NCBI GenBank assembly: GCA_958296045.1
Contig: CATQHT010000001.1
Location: 1 to 64,000 of the forward strand
Direction: 5' to 3'
From: Rhodothermales bacterium
GTDB lineage: Bacteria; Bacteroidota; Rhodothermia; Rhodothermales; Bin80
DNA length: 64,000 bases
Shown here: piece after piece, positions 27,601 to 35,051 of the stretch
How positions within the stretch are numbered: position 1 is the stretch's first letter
Layout: each line of letters starts with the position of its first letter
Translations under genes and position numbers: made by a program
The notes under the pieces: generated by a model
The model's input: the letters and a program-made list of their open reading frames with translations, nothing else
Told to the model about the DNA's origin: nothing
The model's database searches: none

Positions 27601-28049
27601 TGTACAGTGTGACGGGCTTCCACCCGGACAACCGGGACTTTGATCGGTACATGTGGTCGCTGCACCTGCCTGGAGACATCTATGACGAGCTCAATGCAGT
27701 AGACGGCAGCAAGAAGTACAACGAAAAAGTTAAGGCTGGCGTGCTTCCGTATGTGTGGGTGCCGGGCAATGATCAGCCTGGCGTGTTCCGTCACCCGGAT
27801 GTCGCCTACCAGCCCGTAGAGGCTGTGGGTACCCTAGCGAACGTGAGCGATCCGCAGGCCGCTGCCTGGTACTGGGCTGCTGACACTGGCATGTACTCGC
27901 AGTGGAACGGATCGGCGTGGACGGAGGTACCGCAGGACCAGGTGGATCAGATGCTCAAAGACAAGGCATACATCGATATGCCGAACCTGCGATTCAACAC
28001 GTTTCTGAATATCCGGCGGGTAACCCTCGGTGTACGACTGACCTTCTAA
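24648..28049 (+). CDS. TonB-dependent outer-membrane receptor with carboxypeptidase-like N-terminal domain
   Basis: About 1,133 residues from ATG 24648, chosen because GGAGGA sits just upstream and the signal peptide MRHGKLLGVLAALLLFASPA follows; the longer frame adds unrelated residues. Residues about 25-100 are a carboxypeptidase-D-like beta domain (GTVTDAATGETLPGVNVLV). A TonB-box-like DEIVVVSERPIV (about 110) leads into the plug, with VRGGGLNEVAFVVDGMNLR and VQTGGFNAEYGNVRSGIVNV. The rest is a beta-barrel ending in VTLGVRLTF with a terminal Phe. It imports a substrate or handles a surface complex. No SusD gene follows; a secreted Fn3-type protein does. Confidence 0.93.
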   Translation: MRHGKLLGVLAALLLFASPALAQRGKIAGTVTDAATGETLPGVNVLVVETQQGTASDIDGYFFINNVRPGTYTLRISLVGYTERVVQDVRVSTGLTTTTNVEMREEEIGLDEIVVVSERPIVQLDVSANVASLNAEAFEDLPVAGVTEVLDLQAGIEPGLRVRGGGLNEVAFVVDGMNLRTGRSQQPFTNISYTSLEEVQVQTGGFNAEYGNVRSGIVNVTTKEPSRTRFNVDALMRYIPAQPKTLEGLGGVNLNDCDYSGSGMVAGDCDSWYIRPFLDPAVAMDGTESGAWDIYKQRQYNGFEGWTTLAERLRNDEGFDVTEKDMQDYFKHTHRKDNAISVPDYEADVSLSGPVIPGSGSSLGDLRFLVSYRGTQTAYLYPQSRNAFTSNTIQGKLVSNVSRGMKLTINGMTSQERGINQSQGSADLRMYSGNLPAYPWWGAGADIVDGINRRGRVILSDGAFPLADVDHSLYGATFTHTLSPSTFYEVSLQNLATKYRSHFPNLRDGSYIDENGNFVQVPWTNNLGRPTEAGLQNEDRLTKFGGTEDLNGDGVLTPYVVGDEPFGFLGQGGNLIGGAETTGGHWVKTRDTSDVSVFTGRFDLTSQLTRVLQLKTGAELIISDYDLNYQRVNLALVGPEPEADYPFSRTPIQGAAYAQGKLEFQGMIANLGVRLDFFDANTPWWVTDNPYDAAFRQRVDGLDELLEKEDPAAQIFVSPRLGISFPISLDSKLYFNYGHFRQMLNPFDIFGIQQSRNGGIDVLGNPEHPMPLTVAYELGFDQNIADQFLLRISGFYRDIKNQPRGVTYRSLGSVVAYSTREPWNYRDVRGAEVTLTKSRGAWVRGFLNYTYLQTKGGNFGYGQFSENTFEQRNYLRTSTDYRQGTPLAEPFARGNLLFLTPSKFVPSVLNGDLLGDWRVSLLGEWRAGSQWTWAGGATAPPELQENVRWRSYVKFDLRFTKHINTQFGAAQLFLDVDNVFNRRHLYSVTGFHPDNRDFDRYMWSLHLPGDIYDELNAVDGSKKYNEKVKAGVLPYVWVPGNDQPGVFRHPDVAYQPVEAVGTLANVSDPQAAAWYWAADTGMYSQWNGSAWTEVPQDQVDQMLKDKAYIDMPNLRFNTFLNIRRVTLGVRLTF

Positions 28050-28058
28050 AGGTGACCG

Positions 28059-28090
28059 GCAGCCGGCGGCGTGATCGCGCTGTCGGCTGC
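28059..28090 (+). promoter_or_regulatory. Intercistronic hairpin between receptor and secreted-protein genes
   Basis: GCAGCCG (28059-28065) pairs with CGGCTGC (28084-28090), and CG-rich bases in the loop can extend the stem. There is no T-run, so it is more likely an mRNA processing or differential-stability element than a terminator. Confidence 0.35.
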
Positions 28091-28119
28091 GCTATTCACT
28101 TCATCAAATCAGCAAGCAC

Positions 28120-30441
28120 ATGAAACTTTCTTGCTACTCGAAACACCTTGTTGCTGCTTCGCTCCTGTTGCTAATGGGTGCACACGTGGCACAGGCGCAG
28201 TTCACCGCGCAGTGGCTCGACATCGGTACGTTCCATGGGACATACACGGAGTCGGGTGCACAGCACGAGGGGAACAGCTCGGCCGCAGACGGCATGGAAT
28301 GGCCAGCGATCTTGCGCAACAGTAGCCACTTTAGGGCAAAAGCGTTCTGGCTCGGAACGAAAGACTGGACGGACCCGAATGGTCAGAGATGGCCCTACTT
28401 CGTGGCGCGTATCGGACCCAGGACCGCAGGCGCGGATGTCTCGTTTCCAGTGCAGAATGTCCTCAAGAGCCGCACGGAGGATACGGAGGTAGAAGTGGAC
28501 GGCGCGCTCTCATTTGACAACGTGGCGGTGATCGATGAGATCGATCCGGGTCTGCCGTCCGACCGCATGGTTCACAACATCCACAACACCCTTATCGGTA
28601 TCACGGTAGATCGAAGGGCCTACGGATGGGTCAATCAGGTCCACGACGACTATCACATCATCGAATACGTATATACCAACACGGGCAACAGCGATGATGA
28701 CGATGAAATAGAGCTTCCCAACCAGACGCTCAAGGACACCTACTTCTTTCGGATTCACCGTTGGAGAGGCAGCCTACAGGGTGCATGGACGGTCAGTGGC
28801 GGCCAGGTGTGGGGTAAGTTCAGCATGGTGGATGTCGTTGGTGACGGGCATGCGGACTATCCGATTTCGTTTACCGCGCAGTACCTATGGATCGGGGTGG
28901 ACCCCGAGGCGCAGTCGCAGTATGACAGGATTGGCTCGCCCGTATTTACGGAGCACACATGGGTGGCTTCCGGCGACTCGCTGGGCCGTCTAGCGGGCAG
29001 CTCGTTCATCGGACGAACCACGATCCACGCGGATAACTCGCCTACGGACATGAGCTATATCCGATGCACGATGGCTACCATTGATTCGTGTCAGCCGCGT
29101 TCCATGGGCTATATGGACCAGGATGAGGCGCTAACTTCGGACGGCTCGCCACACGAGGACTATTACGAGTGGGGCATCCGGACGCGTGAGAATCCTGACC
29201 GGATTACCGGCGGATCGCAGCACATGTTTCCGCATTATGCGGACAGGATTGAGCCAAGCGGCAAGTTCTGGGAAGCCAAGAATGATGCTTCCACAGGTAA
29301 GCAGGGCGGCCATGCTGTCACTACCGCGTACGGTCCCTACGACATCGGTCCCGGGGAGAGTGTGCGTATCGTCATTGTAGAAGGTATTGGCGGGTTGGGC
29401 TTCGATGCCGACTACAAAGTTGGACGATCTTACAAGCGTGGCGGCTCGGCCCGTGACATGAAAATGATCGCGTTCGATGCCAATGGTGACGGCATGATCC
29501 AGACGGGAGACTTCAATTATGAAATCAACCAGATGGATACGGACAACGACGGCATGTTTGACACCTTTGGTTGGGGTCTGGAGGAGATGACTAAGAACCA
29601 GTGGGTCATGACGTCACGGGATTCGCTGTTCACCGTGTTGCAGCGCGGAATCAATTTGTATGCGGCGAGCAACAACATGAGCACGTATCCGATTCCAGAA
29701 GCGCCGCATGCACCATTGGAGTTCAGTGTGTTCGGCCGCCCTGACAAGGTGGATATTGAGTGGACGCCTCCTGCAGGCGGTCCCAGCCGTACCAAATGGC
29801 TGCTGTATCGCGCGGACTTGTGGGAAGACCATCTGTACACCAACGGGTGCACGGACGAGTCTAACTTTGGCTCTGGCATCATTGACGGCTCACCCTCCCA
29901 GATGGCGTGCGGCTATGAGATGGTTGCGGAGCTGGATGCCAGCGCGACCTCGTATGCGGATACGGGTCCGGTTCGCGGTACCGACTATTACTACTTCTTA
30001 CAGGCGGTCGGCGGCTCGCAGCCGAATGATCCAGATGGCATCACTGGTACGCCGGGTGGCGTTGCGTTGCGCAGCTCACGCTATCTGACGCAGACCTACC
30101 AGCCGGTAAACCTGAAGCGGCCGCCTTACGGTAGCACGGGCACGGTTGCAGACGCGCGTGTCGTGCCGAATCCGGTCAACCTGGGTGCCGATAACACGGT
30201 ACGCTTTGAGCAGGAAGATCGCCTCGCGTTCTTTAACATTCCAGGTGACTGCACCATCAAGATCTTCACTGAAATTGGAGAGCTTGTGCACACGATCGTG
30301 CATGATGATGGTAGCGGGGACGAGCTGTGGAACATGACGACGCGGTCGCGGCAGCTGCTGGTGAGTGGCATTTATATCGCGGTGATCACGGACAACTCCA
30401 ACGGCGAGGAGTCTGTGCTGAAATTCACGGTCATCCGTTAG
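28120..30441 (+). CDS. Large secreted protein with Fn3-like domain and C-terminal sorting-like domain
   Basis: The 773-residue protein begins with a signal peptide (about 1-26, ending HVAQAQF). The long N-terminal region contains several Asp-rich calcium-loop-like stretches, for example DANGDGMIQTGD and DTDNDGMFD (about 455-485). Residues about 525-640 (HAPLEFSVFGRPDKVDIEWTP and following) look like a fibronectin type III domain. The last 90 residues (VVPNPVNLGADNTVRFE, then LVSGIYIAVITDN, KFTVIR) resemble type IX secretion C-terminal domains. I infer a surface-attached partner of the preceding TonB receptor. No enzymatic motif was recognised. Confidence 0.8.
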   Translation: MKLSCYSKHLVAASLLLLMGAHVAQAQFTAQWLDIGTFHGTYTESGAQHEGNSSAADGMEWPAILRNSSHFRAKAFWLGTKDWTDPNGQRWPYFVARIGPRTAGADVSFPVQNVLKSRTEDTEVEVDGALSFDNVAVIDEIDPGLPSDRMVHNIHNTLIGITVDRRAYGWVNQVHDDYHIIEYVYTNTGNSDDDDEIELPNQTLKDTYFFRIHRWRGSLQGAWTVSGGQVWGKFSMVDVVGDGHADYPISFTAQYLWIGVDPEAQSQYDRIGSPVFTEHTWVASGDSLGRLAGSSFIGRTTIHADNSPTDMSYIRCTMATIDSCQPRSMGYMDQDEALTSDGSPHEDYYEWGIRTRENPDRITGGSQHMFPHYADRIEPSGKFWEAKNDASTGKQGGHAVTTAYGPYDIGPGESVRIVIVEGIGGLGFDADYKVGRSYKRGGSARDMKMIAFDANGDGMIQTGDFNYEINQMDTDNDGMFDTFGWGLEEMTKNQWVMTSRDSLFTVLQRGINLYAASNNMSTYPIPEAPHAPLEFSVFGRPDKVDIEWTPPAGGPSRTKWLLYRADLWEDHLYTNGCTDESNFGSGIIDGSPSQMACGYEMVAELDASATSYADTGPVRGTDYYYFLQAVGGSQPNDPDGITGTPGGVALRSSRYLTQTYQPVNLKRPPYGSTGTVADARVVPNPVNLGADNTVRFEQEDRLAFFNIPGDCTIKIFTEIGELVHTIVHDDGSGDELWNMTTRSRQLLVSGIYIAVITDNSNGEESVLKFTVIR

Positions 30442-30462
30442 GTGGTTGGCAATCAAAAAGCT

Positions 30463-30478
30463 CCGGCCGCAAGGCCGG
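30463..30478 (+). promoter_or_regulatory. Short perfect hairpin upstream of the PorV-like gene
   Basis: CCGGCC, loop GCAA (a GNRA tetraloop), GGCCGG: a very stable 6-bp stem between the secreted-protein stop (30441) and the PorV-like start (30490). With no following T-run it probably affects mRNA stability or translation rather than ending transcription. Confidence 0.4.
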
Positions 30479-30489
30479 GGCACGACTAA

Positions 30490-31581
30490 ATGGCAACGAA
30501 AACACGTACAGCTGCTATGAACAAGCGCTACAGCACAATCCTGGTTATCCTGGTGCTTCTTGCGGGCATCGCGCCTTCGCCGGCGCTGGCTCAGCAGGGT
30601 CTTACGCCTGACACGGAGGTTACCACCCAGAAGCGTGCACAGACGGGAATGAAGTTTCTCAGTACGTCTGTCGACCCGAGGGCATCGTCCTTGGGGTCGG
30701 CATTGACGGCGGAGTTTCAGGGGTCGTCGACCTCCATGTTTTACAACCCGGCCAGTATGGCGTTTATGCCGGGCCGGTTTTCCGCTTCAGGAGGCATCCT
30801 GCAGTTTATTGCGGATATCCAGTACACACAGGCCAGCGTGGCATTTAAGCCTGGTGGTGGCAATTTGGGTGTGATCGGTTTGTCGTTGGTGAGTGTGAAC
30901 TACGGGGACTTTATGGGCACGATCCGGGCGAACAACGAGGACGGGTTTGTCGATACGGGCGTGTTCTCTCCTACTGCCATGGCAGTAGGATTGGGGTATG
31001 CGCGTTCCTTCGGTGATCGCTTTTCTGCTGGCGCGAACATCAAGCTTGCGATGCAGGATCTTGGCAGCGATTTTGTGACGAGTCAGGACTTCGATACCGG
31101 GGTGTCCGCGTCCATGGACAGCTACAGCACCCAGACGTTCGCATTTGACTTCGGTGTTCTGTATTCCACGGGATTCCGCAGTTTGACCATTGCTATGATG
31201 GCGCGCAACTTTGCGGCGGAGCAGACTTATGTCCGGGAGCGGTTCGAGTTGCCGCTGACGTTTCAGATTGGTGTTTCCATGGACCTTGTGGACTTAACCA
31301 CGTTGGATCCAGACATGCATCAGTTGCAGTTCAATGTGGATGCGCAGCGTCCTCGCGACTTTTCTGAGCATCTCCGATTTGGGCTTGAGTATACGTTCAT
31401 GGGTGCTGGGTCTCTCCGTGCCGGTTTTGAGCAGGCGGCCGTAAGCGAAGAGCAGGGCTTCAGCGCGGGTGCTGGTTTCCGGCTTGGCCGGGGTGACTTT
31501 CAGTTCGGTGCGGATTACGCGTACACCGACTTCGGCTTGTTCGGTGCGGTGCACCGCATGGGAGTGAATGTCGGCTTGTAG
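30490..31581 (+). CDS. PorV/PorQ-family outer-membrane protein
   Basis: The 363-residue protein has a signal peptide (from Met 1 or Met 10, ending SPALAQQG) and then the typical PorV opening GMKFLSTSVDPRASSLGSAL, followed by FYNPASMAFMPGRFSASGG, which matches the FadL/PorV-like barrel start. It ends MGVNVGL. PorV and relatives accept type IX secretion cargo at the outer membrane or act as surface shuttles. Directly behind a protein with a sorting-like C-terminal domain, it may serve that cargo. No other type IX component is present in the window. Confidence 0.85.
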   Translation: MATKTRTAAMNKRYSTILVILVLLAGIAPSPALAQQGLTPDTEVTTQKRAQTGMKFLSTSVDPRASSLGSALTAEFQGSSTSMFYNPASMAFMPGRFSASGGILQFIADIQYTQASVAFKPGGGNLGVIGLSLVSVNYGDFMGTIRANNEDGFVDTGVFSPTAMAVGLGYARSFGDRFSAGANIKLAMQDLGSDFVTSQDFDTGVSASMDSYSTQTFAFDFGVLYSTGFRSLTIAMMARNFAAEQTYVRERFELPLTFQIGVSMDLVDLTTLDPDMHQLQFNVDAQRPRDFSEHLRFGLEYTFMGAGSLRAGFEQAAVSEEQGFSAGAGFRLGRGDFQFGADYAYTDFGLFGAVHRMGVNVGL

Positions 31582-31612
31582 CGACAATAGGAGTTTGTAG
31601 GCGGTCCAGCGG

Positions 31613-33370
31613 ATGCTGGGGCGTGCTGATCGGGCGGGAGATGTGGCGTGGCGCCGCGTTTTCCGCCCGTTGCGTTGTTTTCGGCCAGCGCTGCTTTTAA
31701 CCTCAGTACTTGCCGCCGCGTCGCAGTGGGGGGGATGCGAGTTGGCTGAGGACCTTGACTCGGTGCAGGCTCCGGGACTGGCAAGTGGTATCCAGTTCAC
31801 GGAGGTGACGGTAGAGGCAGGGTTGGGTGCGTTTGTGCACGACAACGGTGCTGCCGGGGATAAGTACTATGCGGAGCAGATGGGGTCTGGAGGTGGTTGG
31901 CTGGACTATGACGGAGACGGTTGGCTGGATGTTCTGCTGATGGGAGGGGGCCAGTGGGATCGTGCCCCCAAGGCGGGGTATAGGGCGTTGTGGCTGTACA
32001 GGAACCTAGGTGGCGAAACGTTTGTGGATCGGACCGAGGAGGCCGGGCTGGCTGAGGTGGTCGCCTACACCATCGGAATGGCGGCTGCCGATTATGACAA
32101 TGACGGTGACACGGACTTTCTACTGACGAGCCTCAACCACAACATGCTGTTTCGTAATGATGCTGGTGTGTTCACAGAGGTTGGGGGCCCCGCGGGGCTG
32201 TCTAACGAAGACGAGTGGAGCAGCTCCGCGTTGTGGCTGGATTCAAACCGGGACGGATGGCTGGATGTCTATGTCGGTAACTACGCGAACTGGGCGCCAG
32301 AGAGGGATAAGTTTTGCCCTGAGGGCGCAGAAGTGAAGCTTTACTGCGTACCGGCCGACTATCAGGGAATGCCCAGTCGTTTCTATCTAGGAGGCCCTGA
32401 CGGGGTGTTTTCCGATGTGACGCGAGAGGCAGGCGTATTTGTAGCCTACGGGAAGGCGCTTGGCATGGCGGAGTTTGATTACAACCGTGACGGTTGGAGC
32501 GACTTTGTCGTGGCCAATGATGGTGAGGGGGACCTACTGTTTCACAACCGGGGTGACGGCACGTTTGAGGAGCGCGGGGTGATCAGCGGGGTGGCGTTTA
32601 GTGAGCATGGGGAGGCGCGCGCTGGCATGGGCATCGACATAGGTGTAGTTGATGAGACGGGCGAGCCGTCCATCTTTGTGGGCAACTTTTCGGAGGAGAT
32701 GATCGGGGTGTACCGCCATATGGGTAACGGTTTGTTTCTGGATCGAGCGGCCTCGTCCAGGATCGGACAGCCCAGTCTTAACACGCTGGCGTTTGGCCTT
32801 TTCCTATTCGACGTGGATCTGGATGGGGATCTGGATTTGTTTTCTGCCAATGGCCATGTGTACCCGGATCGTCTGGTGAATCAGGACAAGATCACATATA
32901 GGCAGCGGTCGCAGGTTTTTGAGAACGTGGGTGAGGGCAGGTTTGAGGAGTTTGCTGCGACCGAGGGCTCGCCGCTTACGGTCCGCATGGTTGCCCGGGG
33001 AGCGGCGTATGCAGATTATGATAAGGACGGGGATGTGGATATTCTCATCACCGAAAACGATGGTCCGGCCCACCTGTGGCGCAACGACCATGTGGGTCAT
33101 GGCTTTTTGCGGTTTGCAATAACGCCGCGGTGGGGGAACCGTGACGGGCTGGGTACCAGGATCGTGATCTTAGCGGAAGGACGGCGGCAGGAGCGGCGCG
33201 TGCGCGGCGGCTCCAGCTATCTGTCGCAGAGTGAGCTAGCGGTGACGTTCGGGCTCGGGGTGGCTACCCAGGCGGATAGCGCCTGGGTGTATTGGCCGTC
33301 TGGGTCGGTGACGGCGTTGGGGCCGCTGGAGGCAAATCAGGAGGTCCACGTTGTTGAAAGCGATCTATAG
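31613..33370 (+). CDS. CRTAC1-family protein (FG-GAP/VCBS repeats + ASPIC/UnbV), copy 1
   Basis: The 585-residue protein starts after a stretch that may be a lipoprotein signal (VLAAASQWGGCELA). Six or more Asp-rich blade motifs follow, for example LDYDGDGWLDVLL, ADYDNDGDTDFLL, LDSNRDGWLDVYV, FDVDLDGDLDLFS and ADYDKDGDVDILI, indicating a beta-propeller with calcium sites. The C-terminal domain (about 500-580: RDGLGTRIVI, GGSSYLSQSELAVTFGLG, VYWPSG) is ASPIC/UnbV. Such proteins are extracellular; no catalytic function is established. It is the first of three tandem paralogues. The start codon is not certain. Confidence 0.88.
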   Translation: MLGRADRAGDVAWRRVFRPLRCFRPALLLTSVLAAASQWGGCELAEDLDSVQAPGLASGIQFTEVTVEAGLGAFVHDNGAAGDKYYAEQMGSGGGWLDYDGDGWLDVLLMGGGQWDRAPKAGYRALWLYRNLGGETFVDRTEEAGLAEVVAYTIGMAAADYDNDGDTDFLLTSLNHNMLFRNDAGVFTEVGGPAGLSNEDEWSSSALWLDSNRDGWLDVYVGNYANWAPERDKFCPEGAEVKLYCVPADYQGMPSRFYLGGPDGVFSDVTREAGVFVAYGKALGMAEFDYNRDGWSDFVVANDGEGDLLFHNRGDGTFEERGVISGVAFSEHGEARAGMGIDIGVVDETGEPSIFVGNFSEEMIGVYRHMGNGLFLDRAASSRIGQPSLNTLAFGLFLFDVDLDGDLDLFSANGHVYPDRLVNQDKITYRQRSQVFENVGEGRFEEFAATEGSPLTVRMVARGAAYADYDKDGDVDILITENDGPAHLWRNDHVGHGFLRFAITPRWGNRDGLGTRIVILAEGRRQERRVRGGSSYLSQSELAVTFGLGVATQADSAWVYWPSGSVTALGPLEANQEVHVVESDL

Positions 33371-35051
33371 CGTCTGTGCGGCTGGGGCCATCATGGTGGT
33401 ATATGCTGCCTGCGGCGGGTCTCGGCCTGCCGATGAGGTGGAGCATGCGTCACCGACGCTCTTTACGGACGTGACAGAGGAAGCTGGTCTGCAGGGCTTT
33501 GCGCATTCGAATGGCGGGTTTGGAGAGGCTTGGGCGCCGGAGATTGTGGGTGCGGGTGCAGGGTTTCTGGATTACGATGGCGACCGATGGCAGGACCTAG
33601 TGCTGGTGGCGGGAGGTTCATTCGCCGGGCATGAGCGGTACCGAGGACCGTGTGTACGCCTGTTTCGCAACTTGGGTGATGGCACCTTTGAGGAAACTAC
33701 CGGTCAGATGGGGCTGCATGAGGCAGTGTCATACGCTTTTGGCGTGACCGTTGGCGATTATGACAACGATGGCGATCCCGACCTCTTTGTTGCTACGTTA
33801 TATCGGGATCTACTATTGCGCAATGACGATGGGCGCCGGTTTGTGGAGGTCGGCCAAGAGGTTGGCGTGGGCGCGGTGAGTGAGTGGAGCACATCGGCGA
33901 TGTTCGTTGATGCGGACCATGACGGGTGGCTGGATCTGTATGTCGGTACGTACGTGTCGTGGTCACCGGACACGGACCACTACTGTGGTTTCGACGGCGA
34001 AAAGGTGTATTGTACGCCGGAGGTCTATGACGGGATTGCATCCCGTTACTACCGGAACATGGGGGATGGCACTTTTCGGCTGTGGACGGCTGAGGCCGGT
34101 TTCCTGTCGGGCATTGATGCCAGGCGCGACAAGACGCTAGGGGTAGCGGCCTTTGATGCGAACGGGGATGGATTGACGGATGTGGCGGTCGCCAACGACA
34201 CCGAGCGCGACCTGTTGTTTATGAACGATGGTGACGGCACGTTTACCGAGACCGGTATCCGCAGCGGCATAGCGTACGACCTGCATGGTGTACCGCGCGC
34301 TGGCATGGGCATCGACATTGGCGTGGTGGATCCATCGGGAGAACCTTCCTGGTTTGTCGGCAACTTCTCGGGAGAGATGGTAGGCGTGTATCGTCACACG
34401 GGCGATGGCTTGTTTATGGATCGCGCAGCGGCTTCGCTGGTGGGACGTCCGACGCTGAAGACGTTGACTTTCGGGTTATTCCTGTTTGATGTGGACCTGG
34501 ACGGCGACCTGGACCTCTTTGTGGCCAACGGCCACGTACAGACGCATATCGATCGAATTGTGGAGGGTATCACTTTCCGACAGAGGGCGCAGCTGTTCTT
34601 TAATGACGGCAGCGGCCGCTTCAGCGAAGCGCCGGCTGAGGGCGCGCTTGCAGCGGAGATGGTAGCGCGTGGTGCGACGTACGCGGATTTCGACAAAGAT
34701 GGTGACCTGGATGTGGTGGTGACAGAAAATGATGGGCGGGCGCACTTGTGGCGCAATGAGACGCAAGGCAAGACATGGCTGCGTGTGCGTCTGCAAGGTC
34801 GCGTATCCAATCGCGACGGGTATGGTGCGACGGTGGTGGTCACCAGTGGCGGTATGGATCAGGTGCGCACGGTGTCGGCCGGATCCAGCTACCTTTCGCA
34901 CTTAGAATCCGTAGCGACGTTCGGGTTGGGGTCTATAGATACGGTGGACAGCGTGGCGGTGTACTGGCCGAGCGGGATGGTGGATGTGGTACGCGCACCG
35001 GCTTCAGGAAGCGAGATCGTTGTTACAGAAGGAGCGACAGATGCGCTCTGA
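33351..35051 (+). CDS. CRTAC1-family lipoprotein, copy 2
   Basis: From TTG 33351 the frame is 566 residues and overlaps the end of copy 1 by 20 bases. The signal peptide ends VVYAACGG, a lipobox. Blade motifs LDYDGDRWQDLVL, GDYDNDGDPDLFV, VDADHDGWLDLYV, FDANGDGLTDVAV, FDVDLDGDLDLFV and ADFDKDGDLDVVV follow, and the ASPIC/UnbV tail ends SYLSHLESVATFGLG and VYWPSGMVDV. The TTG start is preceded by GGAGG. Overlap and shared architecture point to tandem duplication and coupled translation with both neighbours. Confidence 0.88.
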   Translation: MLKAIYSVCAAGAIMVVYAACGGSRPADEVEHASPTLFTDVTEEAGLQGFAHSNGGFGEAWAPEIVGAGAGFLDYDGDRWQDLVLVAGGSFAGHERYRGPCVRLFRNLGDGTFEETTGQMGLHEAVSYAFGVTVGDYDNDGDPDLFVATLYRDLLLRNDDGRRFVEVGQEVGVGAVSEWSTSAMFVDADHDGWLDLYVGTYVSWSPDTDHYCGFDGEKVYCTPEVYDGIASRYYRNMGDGTFRLWTAEAGFLSGIDARRDKTLGVAAFDANGDGLTDVAVANDTERDLLFMNDGDGTFTETGIRSGIAYDLHGVPRAGMGIDIGVVDPSGEPSWFVGNFSGEMVGVYRHTGDGLFMDRAAASLVGRPTLKTLTFGLFLFDVDLDGDLDLFVANGHVQTHIDRIVEGITFRQRAQLFFNDGSGRFSEAPAEGALAAEMVARGATYADFDKDGDLDVVVTENDGRAHLWRNETQGKTWLRVRLQGRVSNRDGYGATVVVTSGGMDQVRTVSAGSSYLSHLESVATFGLGSIDTVDSVAVYWPSGMVDVVRAPASGSEIVVTEGATDAL

